Of a stretch of 14,299 nucleotides of DNA, positions 1 through 5,701 are shown in pieces (the stretch's first letter is position 1; every line of letters begins with the position of its first letter). Origin of the DNA: JAJFFW01 sp039187035 (lineage in GTDB: Bacteria > Pseudomonadota > Alphaproteobacteria > Caulobacterales > Parvularculaceae); the NCBI GenBank assembly GCA_039187035.1, contig JBCCZS010000073.1:1-14299 (forward strand), given 5' to 3'. The notes beneath the pieces are model-generated. The model saw only the letters and a program-made list of their open reading frames with translations, had not been told where the DNA came from and ran no database searches. A program made the position numbers and the translations under genes.

Positions 1-468
1 TGCCGCGCGGGCGAGCTGTTGGCGCTCCGCGTGCGCGACGTCACCGACCATCTCAACGCGGTCGTCGAAGAATTTGAAATCCTCCAGGAAAAGACCGGCC
101 GATCAAAGACCGTGACGCTCGGGCCCGAGGCGCGCCGCACCCTGCAAGCCTGGATCGACGGGACGGCCAAGGACCCGGAGGCGTACTTGTGGACCTCGAT
201 CGGCAATCGGCGCAGCGCCGGCAAGCCCCTCTCGCGGATGCAGTATTCGCGCCTCGTCAAGGATTGGGCGACGCTCGCGCGCCAGGACCGGCGGCGGTTC
301 TCGACCCACTCCATGCGGCGCACAAAGTCGACGGTGATCTACGACAAAACGAAAAATCTGCGCGCTTGCCAGCATCTTTTGGGCCATAAGAGTATCGGTT
401 CGACGGCGGAGTATCTCGGCGTCGACAAACGCGCGGCCCTGAAACTCGCCAAGCAGATTAAGATATGA
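1..468 (+). CDS. Tyrosine recombinase/integrase, C-terminal catalytic part (5' end outside window)
   Basis: The reading frame is open from base 1, so the gene is cut by the window edge and its true start is not visible. The first residues (CRAGELLAL) match the Arg-I box of tyrosine recombinases, where an Arg precedes Glu-Leu-Leu. Near the C-terminus come the H-x-x-R box (THSMRRT) and the LLGH...STAEYLGV block, which holds the second His and the nucleophilic Tyr. The catalytic Arg, His, Arg, His and Tyr are therefore all present and this half looks intact. By family knowledge the protein cuts and rejoins DNA through a 3'-phosphotyrosine link, as in phage or island integration or resolution. 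No att site, tRNA or other phage gene is visible, so I cannot say which element it serves. Its stop codon overlaps the start of the chorismate mutase gene by 4 nt. Confidence 0.88.
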   Translation, partial: CRAGELLALRVRDVTDHLNAVVEEFEILQEKTGRSKTVTLGPEARRTLQAWIDGTAKDPEAYLWTSIGNRRSAGKPLSRMQYSRLVKDWATLARQDRRRFSTHSMRRTKSTVIYDKTKNLRACQHLLGHKSIGSTAEYLGVDKRAALKLAKQIKI

Positions 469-1028
469 TCGGGCGAAAACGCCTTCGACCGACCGGGTTC
501 GGACTTGTTTTGGTGCGCTCGGCGGCCGTTGCGACACTGTTTTTCGCGGCGAGCTGCGCGAACCGGGCCGCCGAGACGCCCGGCGCCGCGTCCAATGCGC
601 TTTACGACGCCGTGGCCGCCCGTCTTGCAATTATGCCGGACGTCGCGCGTTGGAAGTACGCGAACGACCGCCCGGTTGAAGATCTTGCGCGCGAGGAAGC
701 CGTGACCGCCGCATTCGTCATGCGCGCCGTCGAGGCCGGCCTCGACAGAACCGACGCCGAACGGATTATCAGTGCGCAGATGGACGCCGCCAAACGCGTT
801 CAGGCCGCGCTCATCGCCGACTGGTCGCGCGACGGGGCCGTCGTCGCCGACCCGCCTGACCTCGTCGCCGCGCTGCGCCCGCGCATCGACGCCGCGAACG
901 ATCAGCTGGTGGCGGCGGCTGTCGGCGGCTGCCTCACGGCGACGCAGCGCTCTCGTCCGCCGTCTCAGCTAGCCGCGTTCCCGGCGGCCTGGCGCGCCGC
1001 CGCAGCCCCATTTGAGGCGTGCAACTGA
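465..1028 (+). CDS. Exported chorismate mutase, AroQ gamma subclass
   Basis: The 187-aa product has a basic N-terminus (RKRLRP), a hydrophobic stretch and AASC at residues 28-31, so it is exported. A lipoprotein is possible, although Ala at -3 of the lipobox is atypical. The rest fits the all-helical AroQ-gamma fold: Arg53 (AARL), Lys64 (WKY), Asp73 and Arg76 (VEDLARE), then Gln105 and Gln113 (AQMDAAKRVQ) and a PPDL segment. These positions correspond to active-site residues of periplasmic chorismate mutases; Gln113 stands where the E. coli mutase domain also has Gln. Cys156 and Cys186 could form a C-terminal disulfide like that of the secreted mycobacterial enzyme. The reaction is chorismate to prephenate; why it occurs outside the cytoplasm is unknown for the family. 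The ATG at 465 overlaps the recombinase stop (ATGA). An in-frame GTG at 513 would give a shorter signal peptide and is a reasonable alternative. Confidence 0.82.
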   Translation: MIGRKRLRPTGFGLVLVRSAAVATLFFAASCANRAAETPGAASNALYDAVAARLAIMPDVARWKYANDRPVEDLAREEAVTAAFVMRAVEAGLDRTDAERIISAQMDAAKRVQAALIADWSRDGAVVADPPDLVAALRPRIDAANDQLVAAAVGGCLTATQRSRPPSQLAAFPAAWRAAAAPFEACN

Positions 1029-1044
1029 CGCCTTAGACGGCGTC
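1027..1044 (+). terminator. Weak hairpin after the chorismate mutase gene
   Basis: GACGCC at 1027-1032 pairs perfectly with GGCGTC at 1039-1044 around a 6-nt loop, and the stem overlaps the stop codon. It is followed by GGATTTC rather than a U-run, so this is at best a weak terminator or a 3'-end stabilising hairpin. Confidence 0.3.
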
Positions 1045-1096
1045 GGATTTCAACAACGGCAACCGGTCGTCAACGCTCTTGGGCGACAAGACCCCC

Positions 1097-2338
1097 ATGA
1101 GTTCGACACGCGCCCGGCGGTTCCCGCCCGTTCTAAAAGCGTCCCCGTTTGAGGGGCCGAACGGCCGGCTGTGGTTGCTTCTCGCCGCCTCGCTCGTGAC
1201 GGCGAAGTTCTACGCCGCGCATTTGGTTCGAATCTTCTTCCCCGTGGTCCTCGGGCCCGACGCCCTGCCCCTCGACACGGTCGCGTTTCACGCGGCGGCG
1301 CGCGCCGCGTTAGAGGCGCTGGCGGCCGGCGGCGAGCGTGCGAACCTTTACGATCCGCCCGCCTTTGCCGACGTCATCGGCGGGCCGACGGGCCTCCTTT
1401 GGCTTTATCCGCCGACGGCGCTTCTTCCCCTCGCGCCGCTCGGGCTCGTCTCCTTGCCGGTCGCGAAAGCGGTGTTGGCCGCGCTCAATCTCGCCGCCTC
1501 TTTCGCGCTCTTTCGGCGCGTCGCGGCGGGGCGGGCCGACATCGCCGCGCTTTGTCTTTTTTCGCCCGCCCTCTTCGGCGCGTTGTTTATCGGTCAGGTA
1601 ACGCCGTTGTTCGCGCTTTTGTTCGTTTACGGTCTTCTGGGCGCGCGCACACGGCCGATCGCGGCGGGGCTCTGTCTCGCTTTGTTGACGATGAAACCGC
1701 AATACGGGCTCCTCGCCATTCCGTTTCTGCTCGGCCTCGGCGCGTATCGTGCGCTCGCCGCCGCGGCCTTGGGCGCGCTCGGGTTTATCGCATTATCCGG
1801 CGTCCTTTTCGGGTTTGATCAGTGGACGTTCTTCTTTGCGTCCATCACCGACGGCGGACATGCGATGTATTATGAGACCGGCGGGCATACCGCGCGCGCA
1901 ACGCCGTCCGACGCGCTCAAAGCGCTTGGGGTCGCGCCGCCGCCCGCGCTTGTGCTCTACGGCCCGCTCCTCGCCCTCGCCGCCGCGGCGGTGTTTTGGG
2001 TGGCGCGGCGGGCCCCGCTGGCGCTGTCCTTTGCGTTTACGGCGTTCGCCGCCGCCGCCACGGCGCCCTACTTCATGTATTACGACGCGTTGATCGTCGC
2101 CGCGGGAAGCGTCGCGCTCTGGACGCTCGCCCGCCCGCCGGGCGCGGCTTTGTGGTGGGCGCTCCTCGCCGCCTGGTTTGCGCCCTTCGCACCGAGCATG
2201 ATCGGCTGGCCGCTAATTCCCGCCGCCGTTTGGCTTTTGCACGCCGGCCTCGCGGTCGCGCTCGCCGTGCGGGCCGCTCAAACGCCGGACGATCGCGCCG
2301 CGAGCCCCTCGGCGAACGCTTTGGCGATGCGCCGGTAA
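1097..2338 (+). CDS. GT87/DUF2029-type integral membrane glycosyltransferase
   Basis: The 413-aa product is very hydrophobic, with roughly ten membrane-spanning segments. It resembles polyprenyl-phosphate-dependent GT-C enzymes of family GT87 (DUF2029). Supporting features are an acidic residue in the first external loop (Asp60, PLDTVAF), a YDPPAF segment at 85-90, LYPPTALLPLAPLG at 103-116, GQVTPLF at 166-172 and MKPQYG at 199-204. Such enzymes move a sugar, often mannose, from a lipid carrier to a glycolipid or polymer on the outer face of the inner membrane; the substrate here is unknown. I chose the ATG at 1097, although an in-frame TTG at 1079 would add six residues. The hydrophilic C-terminal tail (about residues 394-413) lies in the stretch that overlaps the convergent ATP-grasp gene, so the tail may be a read-through extension. 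Confidence 0.8.
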   Translation: MSSTRARRFPPVLKASPFEGPNGRLWLLLAASLVTAKFYAAHLVRIFFPVVLGPDALPLDTVAFHAAARAALEALAAGGERANLYDPPAFADVIGGPTGLLWLYPPTALLPLAPLGLVSLPVAKAVLAALNLAASFALFRRVAAGRADIAALCLFSPALFGALFIGQVTPLFALLFVYGLLGARTRPIAAGLCLALLTMKPQYGLLAIPFLLGLGAYRALAAAALGALGFIALSGVLFGFDQWTFFFASITDGGHAMYYETGGHTARATPSDALKALGVAPPPALVLYGPLLALAAAAVFWVARRAPLALSFAFTAFAAAATAPYFMYYDALIVAAGSVALWTLARPPGAALWWALLAAWFAPFAPSMIGWPLIPAAVWLLHAGLAVALAVRAAQTPDDRAASPSANALAMRR

Positions 2339-3288
2339 GCGGCGATTTGTTTGCCGAACGGCAAGGTCAGAACCGGCATGCAAGTCTTGTTGACGTCGAC
2401 GACGTAAATGCGCCCGTCGGTTTTGTCGCGCATGACGTCGATCGCGCCGAAATCGAGCCCGATCCGGTCGCAAAAGGTCACCAGCTTGTCGATTTCGGTC
2501 GGCGAAAACACCGTCTCGGCGTCGCGCAACGCAACGCTTAGATACTCCGTACCAAAACGCTTCTCGAGCGACTTGCGTTTGTGGAAGACGGCCGGTAGCG
2601 CGCCGAACGCGACGGCGACGCGCAAATCCTCGCTCGTCTCGCCGTCGACGGTGCTGTCGACGAGACGCTGATAGGCGTAACCGGGCCGGACCGCGCTCGC
2701 GGGGATCGGACAATCGATTTCAACGCCGTCATGGACGCCGTTGGCCTGCGATTTTCGGATGGCGCGCCCGGTAAAGCGCGTCGGATCGACGGCGAGCGCA
2801 TAGCCGAAGACGTCTTCAAAAAGGTCGGCGACATATTGCTTGGCGATATTGTCGACGCGCGCATTGACGGCGCGCGCGGCGAGCCCTTCCGGCAAGGTCT
2901 GCGCGGCGTTCGTATAGGTCGCGTCTTCAAAGACGACGACGTGATCGGCGGCCGCGACGTCGGAAATCGTGCGCAAGCCCGCAAGCTGGGCGACGGACCA
3001 TATATTGTACCACGGCGCGGCCGCCCGGGGGTGAAAGGCGATCGTGGCGTGCGCGCGGCGCCCGCGCGCCAGCCGCAACAGGCCGAGCCCGACGATGTAA
3101 GAGTAGATTTCGATGACGGAGAGCGCGCTGCGTAGAAAAGCGCCGTTCAACCGAATACGCGCGCCGGTCTGCGGAACGTGGATGCCGTCGCGCTCAAAAC
3201 GCAGGTCCTGGAAATAGCCGACCGAGCGGGCCAACGGGTCGAGCGGGCGTTTAAGGGCCGCGGCGGTCGGGCGTGTGGGGGCGTGCAT
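2278..3288 (-). CDS. ATP-grasp-fold protein of unknown substrate
   Basis: The product is 336 aa from the ATG at 3288. I chose this start because AGGAGA lies upstream of it (spacing about 12 nt, rather long); an ATG at 3342 would add 18 Arg-rich residues. The C-terminal half has ATP-grasp features: YQRLVDS at 206-212, then EDLRVAVAFGALPAVFHKRK at about 220-239 (the core strands that carry an Arg), and GAIDVMRD...GRIYVVDVNKT at 281-302. In the last block Asp284, Asp298 and Asn300 are positioned like metal ligands. The N-terminal half has a Trp/Tyr-rich segment (PWYNIWSVAQLAGL, 92-105) and could be the pre-ATP-grasp domain. Members of this fold ligate a carboxylate to an amine or thiol through an acyl-phosphate. 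I cannot assign a substrate. No obvious partner gene adjoins it, and its 3' end overlaps the GT87 gene by 61 nt. Confidence 0.68.
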   Translation of the reverse strand: MHAPTRPTAAALKRPLDPLARSVGYFQDLRFERDGIHVPQTGARIRLNGAFLRSALSVIEIYSYIVGLGLLRLARGRRAHATIAFHPRAAAPWYNIWSVAQLAGLRTISDVAAADHVVVFEDATYTNAAQTLPEGLAARAVNARVDNIAKQYVADLFEDVFGYALAVDPTRFTGRAIRKSQANGVHDGVEIDCPIPASAVRPGYAYQRLVDSTVDGETSEDLRVAVAFGALPAVFHKRKSLEKRFGTEYLSVALRDAETVFSPTEIDKLVTFCDRIGLDFGAIDVMRDKTDGRIYVVDVNKTCMPVLTLPFGKQIAAYRRIAKAFAEGLAARSSGV

Positions 3289-3438
3289 GGCGCGGATCGG
3301 TCTCCTGGCGCGCTGACGCCGTACGGCGCCGCGCGGCTCCATGACCTAATCGAGTTTAATGGCGCGTGCAGCAAAAACCCCATCACGAGCGGTTGAACCG
3401 GTCCGTTCCCGCGATGACGCGCCTGCCGACGCCGGCCC

Positions 3439-3467
3439 TTGACACCGAGCGGGGCGCCGCTATCACG
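3439..3467 (+). promoter_or_regulatory. Predicted sigma-70 promoter for rpmG
   Basis: A perfect -35 hexamer TTGACA is at 3439-3444. After a 16-nt spacer comes TATCAC at 3461-3466, matching four of the six -10 consensus positions. It lies about 60 nt upstream of the rpmG start, in an otherwise empty gap from 3343 to 3525. No other element was seen in that gap. Confidence 0.5.
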
Positions 3468-3525
3468 CGCAGTCTTTCAGCGTGCGGGCGGGAAACGCCC
3501 TGCGAACCGGCCGGAGCCTTGACCT

Positions 3526-3693
3526 GTGGCGAAACCGACGACCATCAAAATTCGGCTGAATTCGACGGCCGGGACGGGCTTTTTCTACGTAGCGAAGAAA
3601 AACACCCGGTCGATGACCGAGAAAATGGTGAAGCGGAAATACGATCCCGTCGCCAAAAAGCACGTCGAATTTAAAGAAGGGAAGATCAAGTAG
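3526..3693 (+). CDS. rpmG: 50S ribosomal protein L33
   Basis: This short 55-aa gene starts with GTG and is easily missed by length cut-offs. The translation begins MAKPTTIKIRLNSTAGTGFF, continues YVAKKNTRSMTEKMVKRKYD and ends HVEFKEGKIK, which is a full-length bacterial L33. The Cys pairs of the zinc-binding form are absent, so this is the zinc-independent type. L33 is a small basic protein of the large ribosomal subunit near the E site. GGAG at 3513-3516 lies 9 nt before the GTG, and a good promoter lies further upstream. The gene is convergent with pleD, with only four bases between the two stop codons. Confidence 0.95.
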   Translation: MAKPTTIKIRLNSTAGTGFFYVAKKNTRSMTEKMVKRKYDPVAKKHVEFKEGKIK

Positions 3694-3706
3694 CGGCCTA
3701 CGCCGC
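3693..3706. terminator. Small hairpin at the rpmG/pleD convergence (weak)
   Basis: GCGGC (3693-3697) pairs with GCCGC (3702-3706) around CTAC, spanning the two convergent stop codons. A 5-bp stem without a clear U-run is poor evidence for termination, but nothing else in this 4-nt gap could separate the two transcripts. Confidence 0.2.
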
Positions 3707-5074
3707 GCTTTCGATCACCCGGTTGCGCCCGCCCTCTTTGGCCCGGTAGAGCGCCTCGTCGGCGCGCTTAATCAGATTTTGCGCCCCGTTTTGCGCGTCC
3801 GGATCCGCGGACGACGCAATGCCGATCGAGACGGTCACGCTGATATCGCGTCCGTCGTCAAGCGTAACCTCGTGCGCTTCGACTTCCTGGCGCAAGCGCT
3901 CCGCAATCATCGCCGAAAACCGCCGGTCGGTGTCGGGCATCGCGACGAGGAACTCTTCGCCGCCATATCGGCACGCGAGGTCGACGCTGCGGATCGAACT
4001 GCGGATGCGTTCGGAGAACTCTTGGATGACCCGGTCGCCCGCGTCGTGGCCGTAGGTGTCGTTCACCGATTTGAAGTGATCGATGTCGAGCACCATCACC
4101 GACAAGGGTCGGCCCGTCCATTGCGCGCGCTCGTACATCGCCGACAGGTGGCTCGCGAGATACCGACGATTGTAAAGACCGGTGAGCTGGTCGGTGACGG
4201 CCATTTCCAGGCTCGCCTGCAAGGACGAGCGCAAATGGTCGATATAGCGCTTCCGGCGGATTTGCGTTGCGACGCGCGCCTGGAATTCGGACCGGTCGAT
4301 CGGACGCGTCACGTAGTCGTTCACGCCGATGTCGATCGCGCGCACGAGCTTGCGGGTGTCGCCCTGGCGCACGACGGCGAGGATCGGCGTCAGCCGGGTT
4401 TCTTCAAACGAGCGAATGGTCGAACACAACCGGAGCGGATCGGTGGCCTCGAGCGACATGTTGACGACGACGAGATCGAATTCGCCGGTTTTCGCCCGCT
4501 CAAGGGCGGCGTCCGGATCGGCCTCGGAGACGATCTCGGCGTTGTCTTCCAGCATCGCGGTCAGCCGCGCGCAGTGTTCCGGCTGATCGTCGATCACGAA
4601 GACGCGCGGCGTCGTCTCGTTGGGATCTTCTTCGAACGGAATTTCTTGAACCGCGCCCATGCCGCGCCCGGTCGCGTACCGCATCCGTAACTCGTCGGTC
4701 ATCATTTTGAGGCGCGTCAGGCTGCGCACGCGGGCGAACAGCGCCACGTCCTCGACCGGCTTCGTTAAGAAGTCGTCGGCTCCCGCCTGCAGGCCCGCCA
4801 CGCGGTCCTGCAGCTGGTCGAGCGCGGTCACCATAACGACGGGGATGTGCGCCGTTTCGGGATCCGCTTTCAATTTTTGGCACGTCTCAAAGCCGTCCAT
4901 CCCCGGCATCATCACGTCCAGAAGGACGATGTCGGGTTTGTCCGCCTTCGCTTTCTCAAGCGCCTCGGCCCCGGACAGCGCGCACGCGACGTCGAAATAC
5001 TCCGCGCGCAGTTTCGCTTCCAAGAGCTTTACGTTGGGCTCAAGATCGTCGACGACCAACACGCGCGCCGTCAT
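3698..5074 (-). CDS. pleD: PleD-type diguanylate cyclase response regulator (REC-REC-GGDEF)
   Basis: The 458-aa product has the PleD layout. The first receiver (about 1-125) is complete: acidic pocket DD at 9-10, phospho-acceptor Asp53, Thr83 and Lys105. The second receiver (about 155-275) has Asn205 in place of the acceptor Asp, so it is a pseudo-receiver for dimerisation, as known for PleD. The GGDEF domain (about 290-455) contains TDQLTGLYNRRYL, a GGEEF active site at 371-375 and an RSVD I-site (362-365) exactly five residues upstream. It should therefore make c-di-GMP from GTP and be feedback-inhibited. In Caulobacter this protein drives the swarmer-to-stalked transition and localises to a pole. 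The start is supported by GGAG five bases before the ATG. It lies 45 nt downstream of divK on the same strand, so the two are almost certainly one operon. Confidence 0.95.
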   Translation of the reverse strand: MTARVLVVDDLEPNVKLLEAKLRAEYFDVACALSGAEALEKAKADKPDIVLLDVMMPGMDGFETCQKLKADPETAHIPVVMVTALDQLQDRVAGLQAGADDFLTKPVEDVALFARVRSLTRLKMMTDELRMRYATGRGMGAVQEIPFEEDPNETTPRVFVIDDQPEHCARLTAMLEDNAEIVSEADPDAALERAKTGEFDLVVVNMSLEATDPLRLCSTIRSFEETRLTPILAVVRQGDTRKLVRAIDIGVNDYVTRPIDRSEFQARVATQIRRKRYIDHLRSSLQASLEMAVTDQLTGLYNRRYLASHLSAMYERAQWTGRPLSVMVLDIDHFKSVNDTYGHDAGDRVIQEFSERIRSSIRSVDLACRYGGEEFLVAMPDTDRRFSAMIAERLRQEVEAHEVTLDDGRDISVTVSIGIASSADPDAQNGAQNLIKRADEALYRAKEGGRNRVIESAA

Positions 5075-5119
5075 AGGATCTCCGTCAGTGTCCGCCGCAG
5101 GTTCAAACTCGGCGTAACG

Positions 5120-5518
5120 CTAATCGAGATACCTTTTTACTTTCTCAAGAAAGCTCGAAACGGAGATGGGTTTGGCCACATAATCTTCGCAGCCGCCCGC
5201 CCGAATCCGTTCTTCGTCGCCCTTCATGGCGAACGCCGTGACCGCAATCACTGGAATATCAGTAAGTTCGGGATCATTCTTAATTTCAGCCGTCACCTGA
5301 AGGCCCGAGACCTCCGGCAGCTGAATGTCCATTAAAATTAAGTCCGGCCGATGTTCTTTGGCGAGCGCGACGGCGTGCGACCCGGTGCGCGCCTGGAGCG
5401 TGTCATAGCCGTGGGCTTCGAGAAGATCGTGGAACAGTTTCATGTTCAGATCGTTGTCCTCAACGATCAGCACCGTTTTCACGCCGGCCGACGGGTCGAT
5501 CTTCTCCATTGCGGACAT
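5120..5518 (-). CDS. divK: Single-domain response regulator DivK
   Basis: The 132-aa product is one receiver domain with no output domain. It reads TVLIVEDNDLNMKLFHDLLE, LILMDIQLPEVSGL, VIAVTAFAMKGDEERIRAGG and KPISVSSFLE, which is the characteristic DivK sequence. Phospho-acceptor Asp64, Thr94 and Lys116 are all present. In Caulobacter, DivK-P binds DivL and reroutes the CckA phosphorelay, lowering CtrA activity; DivJ and PleC are its kinase and phosphatase. The ATG at 5518 is preceded by AAAAGG with a 6-nt spacing. A longer frame from 5599 would add an Arg-rich stretch encoded by the GC-rich leader and its hairpin and is unlikely. A second in-frame Met lies three codons inside. It is the first gene of the divK-pleD operon. 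Confidence 0.95.
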   Translation of the reverse strand: MSAMEKIDPSAGVKTVLIVEDNDLNMKLFHDLLEAHGYDTLQARTGSHAVALAKEHRPDLILMDIQLPEVSGLQVTAEIKNDPELTDIPVIAVTAFAMKGDEERIRAGGCEDYVAKPISVSSFLEKVKRYLD

Positions 5519-5546
5519 ACGTAACCTTTTCTGCGCCGGCGCGCGA

Positions 5547-5567
5547 CGGAGCCGCTTGACGGCTCCG
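5547..5567 (-). promoter_or_regulatory. Strong hairpin in the divK 5' leader
   Basis: CGGAGCCG (5547-5554) and CGGCTCCG (5560-5567) form a perfect 8-bp stem with a 5-nt loop. It ends 29 nt before the divK start codon and leaves the Shine-Dalgarno sequence free. There is no U-run, so it is not a standard terminator. It may stabilise the mRNA or serve as a protein-binding site. Confidence 0.45.
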
Positions 5568-5594
5568 GCGACGGCCCGCCGTCGATCCGGTTCG

Positions 5595-5629
5595 TTCATA
5601 TCGACGCAAAGGTCTTAATTGATTGTTTA
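5595..5629 (-). promoter_or_regulatory. Predicted divK promoter with CtrA-like box
   Basis: On the plus strand 5615-5629 read TTAA-N7-TTTA, seven of eight matches to the CtrA consensus TTAA-N7-TTAA; the minus strand reads TAAA-N7-TTAA. Downstream toward divK, TATGAA (minus, 5600-5595) could be the -10. A -35 overlapping the proximal half-site (TCAATT) would then have a 16-nt spacer, a common arrangement at CtrA-activated promoters. The implied start near 5588 leaves a leader of about 70 nt that includes the hairpin. Known biology supports CtrA control of divK in Caulobacter; the site here is a pattern match only. Confidence 0.42.
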
Positions 5630-5701
5630 TGCTAGAACGACGGGACCGGCGCACGGCCGGTCGGCGGCCGAAGATCGCCGCGCTAAGCGATTGAATTAAC
5701 G

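Noticed and set aside
3779..4690. Long plus-strand open frame (303 aa) antisense to pleD
   Set aside because: The composition is biased to Arg/His/Val and matches no family. It mirrors the high-GC codon pattern of pleD, which is a clear real gene.
5519..5599. N-terminal extension of DivK from 5599
   Set aside because: It is encoded by the hairpin-containing leader and is Arg/Ala-rich. DivK proteins begin close to the VLIVEDN strand, and the AAAAGG ribosome-binding site favours 5518.
5600..5701. LexA-box search upstream of dinB
   Set aside because: Only isolated GAAC and GTTC half-sites occur, without the N7 direct-repeat spacing, so SOS control is not supported by the sequence.
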